From CAZOOK01 sp964581385 (GTDB lineage: Bacteria > Pseudomonadota > Gammaproteobacteria > Nevskiales > Nevskiaceae), in contig CAZOOK010000011.1 in NCBI GenBank assembly GCA_964581385.1, forward strand, positions 62,001-126,000: a stretch of 64,000 nucleotides of DNA. Reading direction: 5' to 3'. The translations under genes were made by a program, and so were the position numbers. Numbering within the stretch: the first letter of the stretch is position 1; each line of letters opens with the position of its first letter. A model generated the notes under the pieces. That model made no database searches. It was given only the letters and a program-made list of their open reading frames with translations, and had not been told where the DNA came from. This document shows, piece by piece, positions 8,839-18,628 of the stretch.

Positions 8839-9972
8839 TCAGGAAGTCGGTGTGCCGAACTTGTAGATCGCTTTGACTTCGACTTCGCTCTGGTGACTGC
8901 TGAAGTCGGTGCCATTCACCGTATCTGAGCCCGGATTCGGATACAGCTGGTCGCCCATGTCGTAGCGAACTTCGCCGAGAACATCGAAATTTTTCGCCGC
9001 CGAATAATCGGCTGTGAAGGTAACCTCGCTGACCTGCGCCTTGCCATCAGTCTTGTCGTAAGCGACCAGATAGCCACCACTGCTCTTGAGATATTCGCCG
9101 CGCAGCGAACCCTTCCACTGGTCGCTGAACGTGTAGTTCAGGTATCCAGCAGCGCCGTAGATACCGGCGGCCGGGCCGGCCCCATCAACCGGAATGAAAC
9201 GAGCCCAATCGACGTTTGCTACAAACTGGAGGGCGGACGTGATGTTGAGACTGGCCACACCATCCAGGTAGTTGTGGCGAACTTCGGTTGCACCATTGCC
9301 GCCATCAACCCCGTAGTAATCGGTCAGGGCCAGCGTCGTCGTCGAGCTCGGTGTGAACGTCACGTTCGCTTCGGCTGTTTTCGGCTTGTTCGTATCTGCC
9401 GTCATCGCAGTGGTCGCCGTATTGGCAATACCCACGTTGGCAGAGAGCTGGTCGCAGAACTTGTAGGTCGCACGCACGCCGGTGTGCGCGAACGGTTCGG
9501 CCAGCTGGAACAGGAACGAACGTGAAATGTTCGTATTCTTCGAATCCGCCGTGACTTCAGCGCCGGCAAGAGTCCAATAGCGGCCGCCGATCACGGTGAG
9601 ATTGCCCGTGGCGTATTGGAGGTAGGCTTGCGGGAGCGCGAAATCACCCTTGCCGCTGCCCAGCGAACCGTTTACGACGCTGGCATCGTTGCCCGCCAGC
9701 ACTTCGACCAATGCGCCGAAACCGGAGGATGGCAACGAAGAAAGTGTGAGATCTGCCTGATTGAGTGCGAAGGTGTTAGCGTCGGTATCGAACGTATGCC
9801 CGGCGAGAACCTGTCCCTTATTAAAGCCGGCTGTGTATCCGCCACTGAAATAGCCTTGAGCGGAGATGCCGGAGGCACCAAGAACATCACTGAGCGATGG
9901 CGCAGCCGCCATACTGATCGCGGGGAGAGCAGCGAGGCCGGTGGTGGCCAACAAACTGAAGTACTTACGCAT
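8839..9972 (-). CDS. outer-membrane porin of the OmpL/carbohydrate-porin-like type
   Basis: 377 residues from the start at 9972, chosen because AAGGAG lies seven bases upstream and a clear signal peptide follows (MRKYFSLLATTGLAALPAI, cleaved after SMA). The mature part is a predicted beta-barrel (putative beta-barrel porin-2 style) with repeated short aromatic strands such as GYFSGGYTAGF and TVIGGRYWTL. It is a monocistronic minus-strand gene with its own terminator. It resembles neither of the other two barrels in the window closely. The substrate is unknown. Confidence 0.75.
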   Translation of the reverse strand: MRKYFSLLATTGLAALPAISMAAAPSLSDVLGASGISAQGYFSGGYTAGFNKGQVLAGHTFDTDANTFALNQADLTLSSLPSSGFGALVEVLAGNDASVVNGSLGSGKGDFALPQAYLQYATGNLTVIGGRYWTLAGAEVTADSKNTNISRSFLFQLAEPFAHTGVRATYKFCDQLSANVGIANTATTAMTADTNKPKTAEANVTFTPSSTTTLALTDYYGVDGGNGATEVRHNYLDGVASLNITSALQFVANVDWARFIPVDGAGPAAGIYGAAGYLNYTFSDQWKGSLRGEYLKSSGGYLVAYDKTDGKAQVSEVTFTADYSAAKNFDVLGEVRYDMGDQLYPNPGSDTVNGTDFSSHQSEVEVKAIYKFGTPTS

Positions 9973-10251
9973 GATGCTCCTTCTTAATAATTGAGAACAC
10001 GCTGAAATAGCAGCGCAGTGCAGAAAGCACGGAATATGCCAAAGCGGCATGATTCAGTGCCGCCGGGGAATCCCGAAAAGCACGGAATTCCCAATCGCAA
10101 TGGATCAAACCATCACGGAAAACGAGCATCGCGGGCGCTGTGATGCACAACAATGGCCAACGAATGCCCCTTTCTGGGGCGCCATAATAATGTAATAAAC
10201 GGCGAATTAGATAATCCGGGCCATATTGGCGCAGAAATCACCGCAAGAGGA

Positions 10252-10731
10252 TCAGAGCCCGGCCTGTCCCAGCATGTACTGGATGGCCGACTTAACTTCC
10301 TCGTCGCTGAGATCGGCATTACTACCACGCGGCGGCATTGCGTTCTTGCCGGCGATGGCGTTCTTGACCAAGCCGTCGAGGCCGCCCGCATCAGACTTGC
10401 GCGCACTCCACGCAGTCTTGTCGCCGATCTGCGGCGCGCCGAGCAAGCCGACGCGATGACAGGCACCGCAGGTCTGGGCAACGATTTGCGCCCCACTGAG
10501 TGGCACATGTGCGGCCGGCGCAGGAGCCTTCACCAGCAGCGAAGGATCGGTGATGACTTTCCCGACCGGCGCAGTGCGTTCGTCGAGTAACTTCGCCGCA
10601 AGTTTCGGATCGGAATCGGTGCCGCCGCCGAGAAAGCCGGCGATGATTATGATCGCAAAGAACAACGCGAAAAGGGCTCCGAGCACAAGCATGAATGTGC
10701 TGAAGAACGGCTTGTCGTGCGAATTGTCCAC
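10252..10731 (-). CDS. membrane-anchored cytochrome c5-type monohaem cytochrome
   Basis: 159 residues. A single N-terminal membrane helix (FMLVLGALFALFFAIIIIAG) anchors a periplasmic cytochrome c domain. The haem site is CGACH near residues 88-92 and the likely axial Met lies in NAMPPRG, as in cytochrome c5/class I cytochromes. The start is a GTG at 10731 with a weak ribosome site. The gene stands alone between the porin and the divergent trehalose operon. It may pass electrons from the bc1 complex to a terminal oxidase; the specific partner is unknown. Confidence 0.85.
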   Translation of the reverse strand: MDNSHDKPFFSTFMLVLGALFALFFAIIIIAGFLGGGTDSDPKLAAKLLDERTAPVGKVITDPSLLVKAPAPAAHVPLSGAQIVAQTCGACHRVGLLGAPQIGDKTAWSARKSDAGGLDGLVKNAIAGKNAMPPRGSNADLSDEEVKSAIQYMLGQAGL

Positions 10732-11027
10732 CTTTATGACTCCGGCAGCGCGAAACAGGGAAAGTGTGCTTTGGTATGTGCGTCGGGGTCGCCGGCGGCT
10801 TTTTGCGATCGATGGACCGATCCGAAAACCGGGCCGCTCGGCAGGATTTTAGGACCGCCGCCGCACGATGCGGGCGCAAGTTTAACAAACACCGATCCCC
10901 ACTGTCCGCCATCATGGACTGAACCAGCGCTGAAATCGGTGTCAAAGCAATGCAGCTCGTCACGGGCCGGTGGTCTTGCATATACATAATAGTCAGCAGC
11001 TACAGCCATGCGGAGGGAACCCTGGCT

Positions 11028-11786
11028 ATGCGGGAATCCAATCAACGCAGCCATCACATGGATGCACCCTGGCTGCCGGCCGCTACGGCGCTATTCCTCG
11101 ATTTCGATGGCACGCTAGCCGAGCTGACTGCGCGTCCCGGCGATGTGGTCGTGCCGGACGATCTGCCGGCGCTGTTGATGGCGCTGCACAATCACTTCGA
11201 TGGCGCGGTCGGCATCGTCACCGGCCGGCGTCTGGAAGATATCGACCGACGTCTCGCGCCGGTGCGGCTGGCCGGTGCCGGCCTGCATGGCGCCGAACTG
11301 CGAACGCTGGCCGAGGGCGATATTCGGCGGGTCGGAGAAACGGACCGCCTCCAACCGATCATCGCCAAGTTGCGTGCGCGCTTTGGCGACGATCCGCGCA
11401 TTCTAGTCGAAGACAAGGGTGCGGGCGTGAGCTTGCATTTCCGCCTTGCGCCGGACCGGGCCGCCGAATGCCGGCAAGTGATGCGCGAGGCCGCCACTTC
11501 GCCGTCACTAAAAATTATCGACGGCAACGCTGTGGTGGAAGCGCTGCCCGCGGGCGTCGATAAGGGACGCGCGATGCGAATACTGCTCGGCGTGGAACCG
11601 TTCCGTGGGCGGCAACCGGTTTTTGTCGGCGACGACCGTACCGATGAGGATGGGTTTGCCGCTGTCGCCGCATGCGGCGGCTTCGGAGTGAAGGTGGGTA
11701 CGGGCGACACGATCGCGCCGTATCGCCTCGCCGGCGTCGGCGCCGTCTATGCCTGGCTACACGCAAGTCTGCACGCGTGCGAATAG
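11028..11786 (+). CDS. otsB: trehalose-6-phosphate phosphatase
   Basis: HAD-superfamily phosphatase that removes phosphate from trehalose 6-phosphate. Motif I is ALFLDFDGTLAEL with the nucleophile Asp25 and Asp27, and motif IV is FVGDDRTDEDGF near residues 200-212, which is characteristic of OtsB. GGAGGGA lies about nine bases before the ATG at 11028; a more upstream reading start at 10950 has no support. The gene opens a four-gene operon with a GH15 enzyme, otsA and glucokinase. At about 252 residues the length is normal. Regulation may be osmotic, but no operator was recognised in the roughly 300 bases upstream. Confidence 0.93.
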   Translation: MRESNQRSHHMDAPWLPAATALFLDFDGTLAELTARPGDVVVPDDLPALLMALHNHFDGAVGIVTGRRLEDIDRRLAPVRLAGAGLHGAELRTLAEGDIRRVGETDRLQPIIAKLRARFGDDPRILVEDKGAGVSLHFRLAPDRAAECRQVMREAATSPSLKIIDGNAVVEALPAGVDKGRAMRILLGVEPFRGRQPVFVGDDRTDEDGFAAVAACGGFGVKVGTGDTIAPYRLAGVGAVYAWLHASLHACE

Positions 11787-11799
11787 GGAGTGCCTCGCG

Positions 11800-13578
11800 A
11801 TGACCAATCTCAACCTCGGTGTAATCGGTAACTGCGTGGTATCGGCCCTGATCGATGAATGCGCACGGGTGGTGTGGTACTGCCTGCCGCGTTTCGATGG
11901 CGATCCGGTATTTCATGCGCTGATCGATAATGATGCGGGTCGCGGCATGTGGGCCATAGAGCTATGCGGCTTCGTGCGTAGCGAACAAGCGTACCTGGGC
12001 AACACCGCGGTGCTGGCGACACGGCTCTATGCGGAAGACGGCAGCGCGATCGAAGTCGTCGACTTCTTTCCGCGTTTCACGCTGCACGGCCGCATGTTCC
12101 GCCCACAGGCGATCGTCCGGCGTGTGCGGCCGCTCGCGGGTACGCCACGTATACGCGTGCGATTGCGTCCGGCCTTTGATTACGGCGCTACCGCATCGCA
12201 GCGCACACATGGCAGCAACCACATTCGCTATACAGGGCCAAACGACACGCTCAGGCTGACCACCGACGCACCGATCAGCTATCTACTTGCGGAAACAGCA
12301 TTTCTACTCGAAGAACCAGTTTCCTTTTTCCTGGGTCCTGACGAGACCTTGCGCGGCAGCGTCGAAACGCTGGCGCGGGAATTCCAGGAGAACACGGAAG
12401 ACCATTGGCGCAATTGGACCCGCCGCCTCGCCTTGCCGCCGGAGTGGCAGGATGCGGTGATCCGCGCCGCCATCACGCTCAAGCTCTGCACTTTCGAGGA
12501 AACCGGAGCGATCGTGGCGGCGATGACCACCAGTATTCCGGAAGCGCCCGGCACCGTGCGCAACTGGGACTACCGCTACTGCTGGCTGCGCGATGCGTAC
12601 TTCGTGGTGCGCGCGCTCAACTCGCTCTCCGAAGTAGAGACGATGGAGCACTATCTGCGCTATATCGCCAATATCGTCTCGACCGCTGAGAACGGACACC
12701 TGCAGCCGGTCTATGGCATCGCGCAGGAAAAGCGTCTGACCGAAACCGAGGCGGCGGCCTTGTCGGGCTATCGCGGTTCGCAGCCCGTCCGCATCGGCAA
12801 TCAGGCCTATGAACACTTGCAGCATGATGTTTACGGCAATGTGGTGCTGGCAGCGGCACAGTCATTTTTCGACCGCCGGCTGCTGCGTCCGGGGACGCTC
12901 GTCGATTTTGAGCGGCTGGAGCGCGTCGGTGAGCAGGCGTACAAGGTTTACAACGCACCCGACGCCGGCATGTGGGAGCTGCGTACGCGCGCACGCGTGC
13001 ATACCTCGTCGGCGCTGATGTGCTGGGCCGCCTGCGACCGGCTCGACCGCATCGCGGCACACCTCGGCCTTGAAAGCCGTGCCGTGCTATGGCGCGGCCG
13101 CGCGAATGAAATCCGGCATGCAATCGAACAGCATGCCTGGAATTCCGAGATGGGCAGCTACGCGGAGAGCTTCGGCGGCAATGATGTCGAAGCCGGACTA
13201 TTGCTGATGGCGGAAGTGGGCTTCCACCCGCTCAACCATGCGCGCTTTGCCGGCACCGTCGCCGTCATCGAGCGGCGCCTGCGTCGCGGCGACTATCTGT
13301 TCCGCTATGCGTCCGCGGATGACTTCGGCACACCGACGACGGCGTTCAACATCTGCACGTTCTGGTACATCGACGCGCTGGCACGCCTGGGTCGCATCGA
13401 CGAGGCACGCCGGTTGTTCGAGAACATGCTTGCCTGCCGCAATTCAGTCGGACTGCTATCGGAAGACGTGGATCCAGCGACACGGGAACTGTGGGGTAAT
13501 TTTCCGCAGACTTACTCGCTGGTCGGAATCATCAACGCCGCGACCCGTTTGTCGCGCAAATGGGAAGACATTGCATGA
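11800..13578 (+). CDS. glycoside hydrolase family 15 (glucoamylase/trehalase-like)
   Basis: 592-residue cytoplasmic GH15 protein. It has an N-terminal beta-sandwich domain (about residues 1-220) and an (alpha/alpha)6 catalytic barrel. GH15 hallmarks are NWDYRYCWLRDAYF near residue 255 and the end segment LLSEDVDPATRELWGNFPQ with the second acidic residue. The family includes glucoamylases, dextran hydrolases and the trehalases of mycobacteria. The position between otsB and otsA, with glucokinase behind, favours a trehalase-like role or turnover of a related glucoside. The start at 11800 has AGGGAG nine bases upstream. The stop overlaps the otsA start (ATGA). Confidence 0.88.
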   Translation: MTNLNLGVIGNCVVSALIDECARVVWYCLPRFDGDPVFHALIDNDAGRGMWAIELCGFVRSEQAYLGNTAVLATRLYAEDGSAIEVVDFFPRFTLHGRMFRPQAIVRRVRPLAGTPRIRVRLRPAFDYGATASQRTHGSNHIRYTGPNDTLRLTTDAPISYLLAETAFLLEEPVSFFLGPDETLRGSVETLAREFQENTEDHWRNWTRRLALPPEWQDAVIRAAITLKLCTFEETGAIVAAMTTSIPEAPGTVRNWDYRYCWLRDAYFVVRALNSLSEVETMEHYLRYIANIVSTAENGHLQPVYGIAQEKRLTETEAAALSGYRGSQPVRIGNQAYEHLQHDVYGNVVLAAAQSFFDRRLLRPGTLVDFERLERVGEQAYKVYNAPDAGMWELRTRARVHTSSALMCWAACDRLDRIAAHLGLESRAVLWRGRANEIRHAIEQHAWNSEMGSYAESFGGNDVEAGLLLMAEVGFHPLNHARFAGTVAVIERRLRRGDYLFRYASADDFGTPTTAFNICTFWYIDALARLGRIDEARRLFENMLACRNSVGLLSEDVDPATRELWGNFPQTYSLVGIINAATRLSRKWEDIA

Positions 13579-14984
13579 ATAGGATCGTTGCTGTTTCCAA
13601 CCGGGTCGGGCCGGTACGCGGCGCGGCACTGGCCGGAGGCCTGGCCGTCGCACTGGTTGACATGCTGCGTAATTCCGAAGGCCTGTGGTTCGGCTGGAGC
13701 GGCGATATCGTGCAGGGTGAACCGCAGATACACGTGCGGAAAGAGAAGGAGCTCACCTTAACGACGGTGGACCTCACGCATGCGGAGCACGAGGGCTACT
13801 ACTCCGGATTTGCCAACCGCTGCTTGTGGCCGCTGTTTCATTTCCGTCCCGATCTGATGCAATACGATCGCAGCACTTACGAAACTTATCGGGACGTGAA
13901 TGCGCGTTTCGCGCAGACACTGCTGCCGATGCTGCAGCCCGACGACTTGATATGGGTGCACGACTATCACCTGTTTCCGCTCGCCGGCGAACTGCGCGGG
14001 TTGGGTGCGCGCCAACGCATCGGGCTGTTCCTGCATATCCCGTTTCCGCCGCGTGACATTCTGGTCACTCTGCCGAACCACACACAGATCGTGCGCAGCC
14101 TGTTCGACTACGATCTACTCGGTTTTCAGACGCCGCAGGATCTGCGGCGCTTTCACGAGTACGTGATCCACGAGGCGGGCGGTCGCGTGCAAGGTACGAC
14201 GGTTAAGGCTTATGGACAGCACGTCGAGGCCAGTGCATTTCCGATCGGCATCGATGCCGAACAGTTCCACGGCTTCGCGTCGTCAGGGCTGGGCGCGCGC
14301 GAGTGCAAACGCATGCGCAACGCCTTGCGTGACCGCGCGCAGATTATCGGCGTCGACCGGCTCGACTACAGCAAAGGATTGCTGCGGCGGATGAACGCGT
14401 TCGAAACCCTGCTCGAACGTTATCCGGATACACACGGACGGATCGAATTTTTGCAGATCGCGCCGATCAGCCGCGGCGAAGTGAAAGCCTATCGCGATTT
14501 CCGCCGCGATCTCGAAAGAACCGCCGTGCGCATCAATGGGCATTTCGCGCGCGTGGATTGGACCCCGGTGCACTATCTCAATCAAGCAATGCCGCGTCGC
14601 GCCTTAGCCGGCCTGTTTCGCGCCAGCCGCGTCGGCCTGGTGACACCGATCCGCGACGGCATGAATCTTGTGGCCAAGGAATATGTGGCGGCGCAAGACG
14701 CAGATGATCCGGGCGTGCTGGTGTTGTCGCTGTTCGCGGGCGCAGCACAGCAGATGACTTCAGCGTTGCTGGTGAATCCGTTCGACGGTGCCGAGGTTGC
14801 CGAGGCGCTACGGCGCGCGCTCGGTATGAGTCTGGAGGAACGGCGCGAACGCCATGCCGCTTTGATGCGCGATCTGCTGCAGTCCGACACTGCGCACTGG
14901 TCGCGCTCCTTCATCGATGCATTGGTGGCCACTCAACGCGCGCGGCAACCGCATCGAATTTCAAAACGAGGATTTCCCGGATGA
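13575..14984 (+). CDS. otsA: trehalose-6-phosphate synthase
   Basis: GT20 glycosyltransferase that joins glucose from a nucleotide sugar to glucose 6-phosphate. It shows the N-terminal loop NRVGPVRGAALAGGLAVAL, the WVHDYHLFPL segment, the substrate-binding GVDRLDYSKGL and the donor-site stretch DGMNLVAKEYVAAQ. The 469-residue length matches E. coli OtsA (474). The ATG at 13575 overlaps the GH15 stop, so translation is coupled. The stop in turn overlaps the glucokinase start. Together with otsB this makes the complete OtsAB route to trehalose. Confidence 0.95.
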   Translation: MNRIVAVSNRVGPVRGAALAGGLAVALVDMLRNSEGLWFGWSGDIVQGEPQIHVRKEKELTLTTVDLTHAEHEGYYSGFANRCLWPLFHFRPDLMQYDRSTYETYRDVNARFAQTLLPMLQPDDLIWVHDYHLFPLAGELRGLGARQRIGLFLHIPFPPRDILVTLPNHTQIVRSLFDYDLLGFQTPQDLRRFHEYVIHEAGGRVQGTTVKAYGQHVEASAFPIGIDAEQFHGFASSGLGARECKRMRNALRDRAQIIGVDRLDYSKGLLRRMNAFETLLERYPDTHGRIEFLQIAPISRGEVKAYRDFRRDLERTAVRINGHFARVDWTPVHYLNQAMPRRALAGLFRASRVGLVTPIRDGMNLVAKEYVAAQDADDPGVLVLSLFAGAAQQMTSALLVNPFDGAEVAEALRRALGMSLEERRERHAALMRDLLQSDTAHWSRSFIDALVATQRARQPHRISKRGFPG

Positions 14985-15916
14985 TCCTGGTCGGCGACAT
15001 CGGCGGCACCAATACCCGGCTGGCGCTTGCGGTTACTGCGGACGATGGGGTCCGCTTGGAGCATGAGCGGTATTTCCGTACGCCGCCGGATCTGGCACCG
15101 CTGATCCGCGACTATCTCGCTGCCGCAAATCGCGCCGCGCCGGCGGCAGCGGCACTGTGCGGCGCCGGACCGCTGCGCGCCGACGGCTCGATCCACCTCA
15201 CCAATGTCGATTGCACACTGGAGCCGTCGGCGATCGGCACGGCAGCGGGGGTCGGGCGCGCACTCATCGTCAATGACTTCGAAGCCGTCGCGCAGGCGAT
15301 TCCGGCGTTGACGCCGGACCAGCTGCGCGCCTGCGGCGGCGGCACTGGCGACGCGCGCGCACCGCGCATCGTCCTCGGCGCCGGCACTGGTCTGGGCATC
15401 GCATCGCTACTGCCGCACAGCGGGGAATGGATTGTCATTCCCGGCGAGGGCGGCCACGTCGATCTCGCGCCTGTGAACGACGAAGAGCTGATCGTGTGGC
15501 AACGGCTGCGGCAGACCAGCGATCGCGTTTCGGCGGAGATGGTGTTGTCGGGCAGCGGACTGCAACGTCTGTATCACGCGCTGTGCGGAAGCACTCTCGA
15601 CAGTCCTTCGATCACGAAAGCGGCGACCGCTGGCGACGTCGCCGCACACCGCGCACTGCATCTGTTCACGCGCTGGCTCGGCCGCGTCGCCGGCAACGCT
15701 GCGCTCACCCTCGGGGCACGCGGTGGCGTCTATGTTGCCGGCGGCATTGTGCCCGCCTGGGGTGAGCACTTCGATGCAGTACAGTTCCGCGCCGGCTTCG
15801 AGGACAAGGCGCCATTCGCTGGCTGGCTTGCAGAAATCCCGAGCTTTGTCGTCACGCACCCGCAGCCGGCATTGCTCGGATTGGCACGGCTGGCAACACG
15901 CCAAAGCAAAATCTAA
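14981..15916 (+). CDS. glk: glucokinase (ROK-independent Glk family)
   Basis: 311 residues. The phosphate-binding signature DIGGTNTRLALAV lies at the very N-terminus, and the glucose-binding region around NDFEAVAQAIP and GAGTGLGIASLL is typical of the hexokinase-type bacterial Glk. PGEGGHVDLAP carries conserved glucose-contacting residues. The ATG overlaps the otsA stop. Its presence in the trehalose operon suggests that it phosphorylates glucose released by the GH15 enzyme to regenerate glucose 6-phosphate for OtsA. Confidence 0.92.
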   Translation: MILVGDIGGTNTRLALAVTADDGVRLEHERYFRTPPDLAPLIRDYLAAANRAAPAAAALCGAGPLRADGSIHLTNVDCTLEPSAIGTAAGVGRALIVNDFEAVAQAIPALTPDQLRACGGGTGDARAPRIVLGAGTGLGIASLLPHSGEWIVIPGEGGHVDLAPVNDEELIVWQRLRQTSDRVSAEMVLSGSGLQRLYHALCGSTLDSPSITKAATAGDVAAHRALHLFTRWLGRVAGNAALTLGARGGVYVAGGIVPAWGEHFDAVQFRAGFEDKAPFAGWLAEIPSFVVTHPQPALLGLARLATRQSKI

Positions 15917-16284
15917 CCGCACTTGAATCTCGTGTTGGTAGGGCAATGTGAACTGCCACCTGCGCTGACCGGAAATGACACCGCTTTCGGCATCGGCTAG
16001 TCTGTCGGCCGATGGCTGCAAAGGAGTGTGTGCAAGTCGGACGCAATGCAGGAGGAGTCCGATAAATCGTAGGTGCCTGGCGAGGACCGCAAAGTCCTGG
16101 TGACGGATCGATTCTTCAAACACCGTGCATCAAACCGGCGATCCTGCCCTCACTTTTGTGTCATATCAGGACGCGACAAAGATTGGCGGGATTTTCGGGA
16201 GTTCTGACGGTGCGCTCCTGCGGATGATTGCCCGATGCGGGAGATTTCTCGATAGAAGAAATTAGGAACAAGGGCCTAAACGAA
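15917..16284. other. intergenic region, no gene recognised
   Basis: About 370 bases between glk and the next barrel gene. I see no convincing coding frame, RNA gene or strong terminator hairpin. The stretch nearest 16285 presumably holds the promoter of the barrel gene, but no clear box stands out. Confidence 0.5.
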
Positions 16285-17583
16285 ATGTTGTCTATCAAGA
16301 AACTGTGCGCCGGCATCGGCATCGGACTGGCGAGCTGCGGTGCGGCAAGGGCCGCTGTCATCTTCAACGGATTCGGCCAAATCATTGTCGGCACTACGCT
16401 CGACAACAGCCGTCCGATGAACGTCCGGACACCCGCTTACGCCTATTCCGCCGATCCGAGCTTTCTTTCGGAATCGCTGTTCGCCCTGCAGACGACGGCG
16501 ACGTTGTCGGACACTCTCAGCGCCGTTGCGCAAATCGTTGCTAGCGGCGTGCCGGGCGAAAAGGACACTTCAGGCAGCGTCACTCCCGGCAATTTCCAGC
16601 CTGAATTCTCGTGGGCATACCTGCACGGTGAGCTCGACAATCAGTGGTCAGTGAACCTCGGGCGCCAGCGCCTGCCGTTGTATCGCTATTCGGGATACCT
16701 GCAGGTGGGCGTGGCATATCCGTGGATACGGCCACCATCGTCGGTCTATTCCACGCCCATCAATAACTTCGACGGTGTGCTGCTGAACGGGGATTTCTCC
16801 CCGGGAGATTGGTTCCTGCATCCGCAATTCTTCTACGGCGGCTTCAACGGCAACGCGCTGATCTCAGCCACGCCGGTTTCCATTAAGCTGAACAATCTCG
16901 GCGGCGCCGTGATCGAGGCAACCTATGCGAATTGGCTGACCCTGCGCGCGGAATTCGGCGGCGGCCAGCTGACCTTTCACACGGCCCTTCCGGATCAGAT
17001 CATTGACGACTGCCTCAATGCGACGGCCTGTGCCACATTGCCGGCGCCGTACAACACCCTGAACATCTTCACGCCGCTACCCGCCGCCGCCGACGTGCTC
17101 AGAAGCGATAACAAGTGGATCACATACACAAGTGCCGCCTTCGAATTAAATCGCTACAACTTCGTGCTGATCGGCGAAATCAACGAGCAGCGCATCATCG
17201 GCGGCTCCTATCTCGCCAACTACCGCAACTACTACATCGGCGCCGGCTACCAGTTCGGCCGTCTGCTGCCGATGCTGACCTACTCACGGGGGCGCGCCAA
17301 GAACAGTGATCCCAATTCCCTCAACATCGTCACCGCCGATATAACAGCCGGCAATCCGTTTGGCGCGTCGGACCCGCGCATTCTTGTCGTCCAGGGTCTC
17401 TTCGCTCAGATCAGTACCATCGACGACTACTACGAATTCAGTCTGCGCTACGACCTCACCGCAACGGTCGCTCTCAAACTCGATTACACGTATTACGCCT
17501 CGCCCGCGGATCCGGCCATATTCACCGCCCAGGGGTTTCAGCACGCCCAGATCGTTTCGGGCGGCGTGGCGTTTTCGTTCTGA
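16285..17583 (+). CDS. putative outer-membrane beta-barrel protein
   Basis: 432 residues from the ATG at 16285, chosen because a signal peptide starts there (SIKKLCAGIGIGLASCGA, cleaved near ARA). The mature protein is rich in short amphipathic strands and aromatic residues and ends in Phe (GGVAFSF), the insertion signal of outer-membrane barrels. It lies 14 bases before a small periplasmic phosphate-binding-like protein. This pairing of a barrel with a PstS-like protein recurs in proteobacteria and suggests a phosphate- or anion-related sensing or uptake unit. The substrate is not visible. Confidence 0.7.
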   Translation: MLSIKKLCAGIGIGLASCGAARAAVIFNGFGQIIVGTTLDNSRPMNVRTPAYAYSADPSFLSESLFALQTTATLSDTLSAVAQIVASGVPGEKDTSGSVTPGNFQPEFSWAYLHGELDNQWSVNLGRQRLPLYRYSGYLQVGVAYPWIRPPSSVYSTPINNFDGVLLNGDFSPGDWFLHPQFFYGGFNGNALISATPVSIKLNNLGGAVIEATYANWLTLRAEFGGGQLTFHTALPDQIIDDCLNATACATLPAPYNTLNIFTPLPAAADVLRSDNKWITYTSAAFELNRYNFVLIGEINEQRIIGGSYLANYRNYYIGAGYQFGRLLPMLTYSRGRAKNSDPNSLNIVTADITAGNPFGASDPRILVVQGLFAQISTIDDYYEFSLRYDLTATVALKLDYTYYASPADPAIFTAQGFQHAQIVSGGVAFSF

Positions 17584-17597
17584 CGGATGCGGACGAC

Positions 17598-18101
17598 ATG
17601 AAGAAATTGAAAATCCGCGCTGCCCAAAATGCTTCAGCAAAATACTTGCGTCTGCCGGTCCTGCGCGCGCTGCTGGCGAGCCTGTGGTTGGTTCTACTCG
17701 CAGGCACCATTTCCAGCGCGCATGCGTCGTCACCGCTCTATATCATTGTCAACGTCGCTAATCCCGCCACGGAATTTTCGCGGAAGGATGTGATCGGCCT
17801 GTATATGGGCCGTATTCATGCGTTCGCGAACGGCGACCGCGTCGTCACACTCGACTTGCCGCGCGAGAGCGAGACCCGTGTCCGTTTTTACAAGCTGCTG
17901 ACCGGAATGAGTCCGGCTCAGATCAACACGTATTGGGCCAGACTTATTTTCACCGGCCAGACGTCGGCGCCACAGCCGCAAGCCGACGAGACGGCCATGC
18001 TCGAGGGGGTCCGGCACAATCCCGCCGCAATCGGTTATCTCTCGTCTACTCCCGCCAGCAGCGACGTGCGCGTCGTGTTCGTGCTTGATGATGGACCATA
18101 G
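17598..18101 (+). CDS. small PstS-like periplasmic substrate-binding protein
   Basis: 167 residues. A long N-terminal signal with a hydrophobic core (ALLASLWLVLLAGTISSAHA) is followed by about 120 residues resembling half of a phosphate-ABC-transporter binding protein: FSRKDVIGLYMGRIHAFANG and the end IGYLSS are PBP-like family features. It is much shorter than PstS (about 320), so it is a single-lobe member and not a full transporter component. It shares a transcript with the preceding barrel protein. No permease or ATPase genes are near. Confidence 0.72.
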   Translation: MKKLKIRAAQNASAKYLRLPVLRALLASLWLVLLAGTISSAHASSPLYIIVNVANPATEFSRKDVIGLYMGRIHAFANGDRVVTLDLPRESETRVRFYKLLTGMSPAQINTYWARLIFTGQTSAPQPQADETAMLEGVRHNPAAIGYLSSTPASSDVRVVFVLDDGP

Positions 18102-18259
18102 AACCCGAACAGTGGGCGGTCATCTTATCCATACACGCGTTTCGCTCTGATCGTGCAGCGGAGCAGCGCACCTGGACCACGGACACCGCAATGGAAGAAG
18201 ACCGTGCGCCCGATCACGAACTGCGATTGAACAGGCCGTACGCTGCCGAGCCCCCAACA

Positions 18260-18604
18260 TCATTTGCCGCTGCCACAGGCATCGCGGTAGCGCGCATTGA
18301 GTTTTTCCATGCCACTACCCTTCGTTGCAAGGTCATTCTGCAGGGTCTGTAGTGTTTCGCGGTAGCGCTGCATCGCAACCTTCTGATTGGTGATCCTGGA
18401 TGCATTTTTCACCAGCGCCATGCTGCGCCGGTGTAAAGCCGTTTCGGTGGCGGTGGCGACTCCGGACTGCTGCGCGGCCACAGCGTAGTACGCCGCACAG
18501 TCGGTCAACACGTCGGATTGCTGCTGTCGCAGCTGTTCCTTTTCCGTCCCCGACACCAGTGCAGGTAGCAGCAGCGCGATTACGGCGATCAATTTCGTCC
18601 GCAT
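18260..18604 (-). CDS. small exported protein of unknown function
   Basis: 114 residues. The N-terminus TKLIAVIALLLPALVSG looks like a cleavable signal. The mature part is helical, with two cysteines (in TDCAAYYAVA and YRDACGSG) that could form a disulfide, and is rich in Gln, Thr and Leu. It reads like one of the short periplasmic helical proteins common in gammaproteobacteria. It lies 24 bases after the recG stop on the same strand and could be co-transcribed. I do not recognise the family. Confidence 0.6.
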   Translation of the reverse strand: MRTKLIAVIALLLPALVSGTEKEQLRQQQSDVLTDCAAYYAVAAQQSGVATATETALHRRSMALVKNASRITNQKVAMQRYRETLQTLQNDLATKGSGMEKLNARYRDACGSGK

Positions 18605-18628
18605 GTTGAAAACGTGCTCGATCTCGAT

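Noticed and set aside
15407..16123. Minus-strand frame across the end of glk and the following gap
   Set aside because: Mostly antisense to glk, without a start signal or family match.
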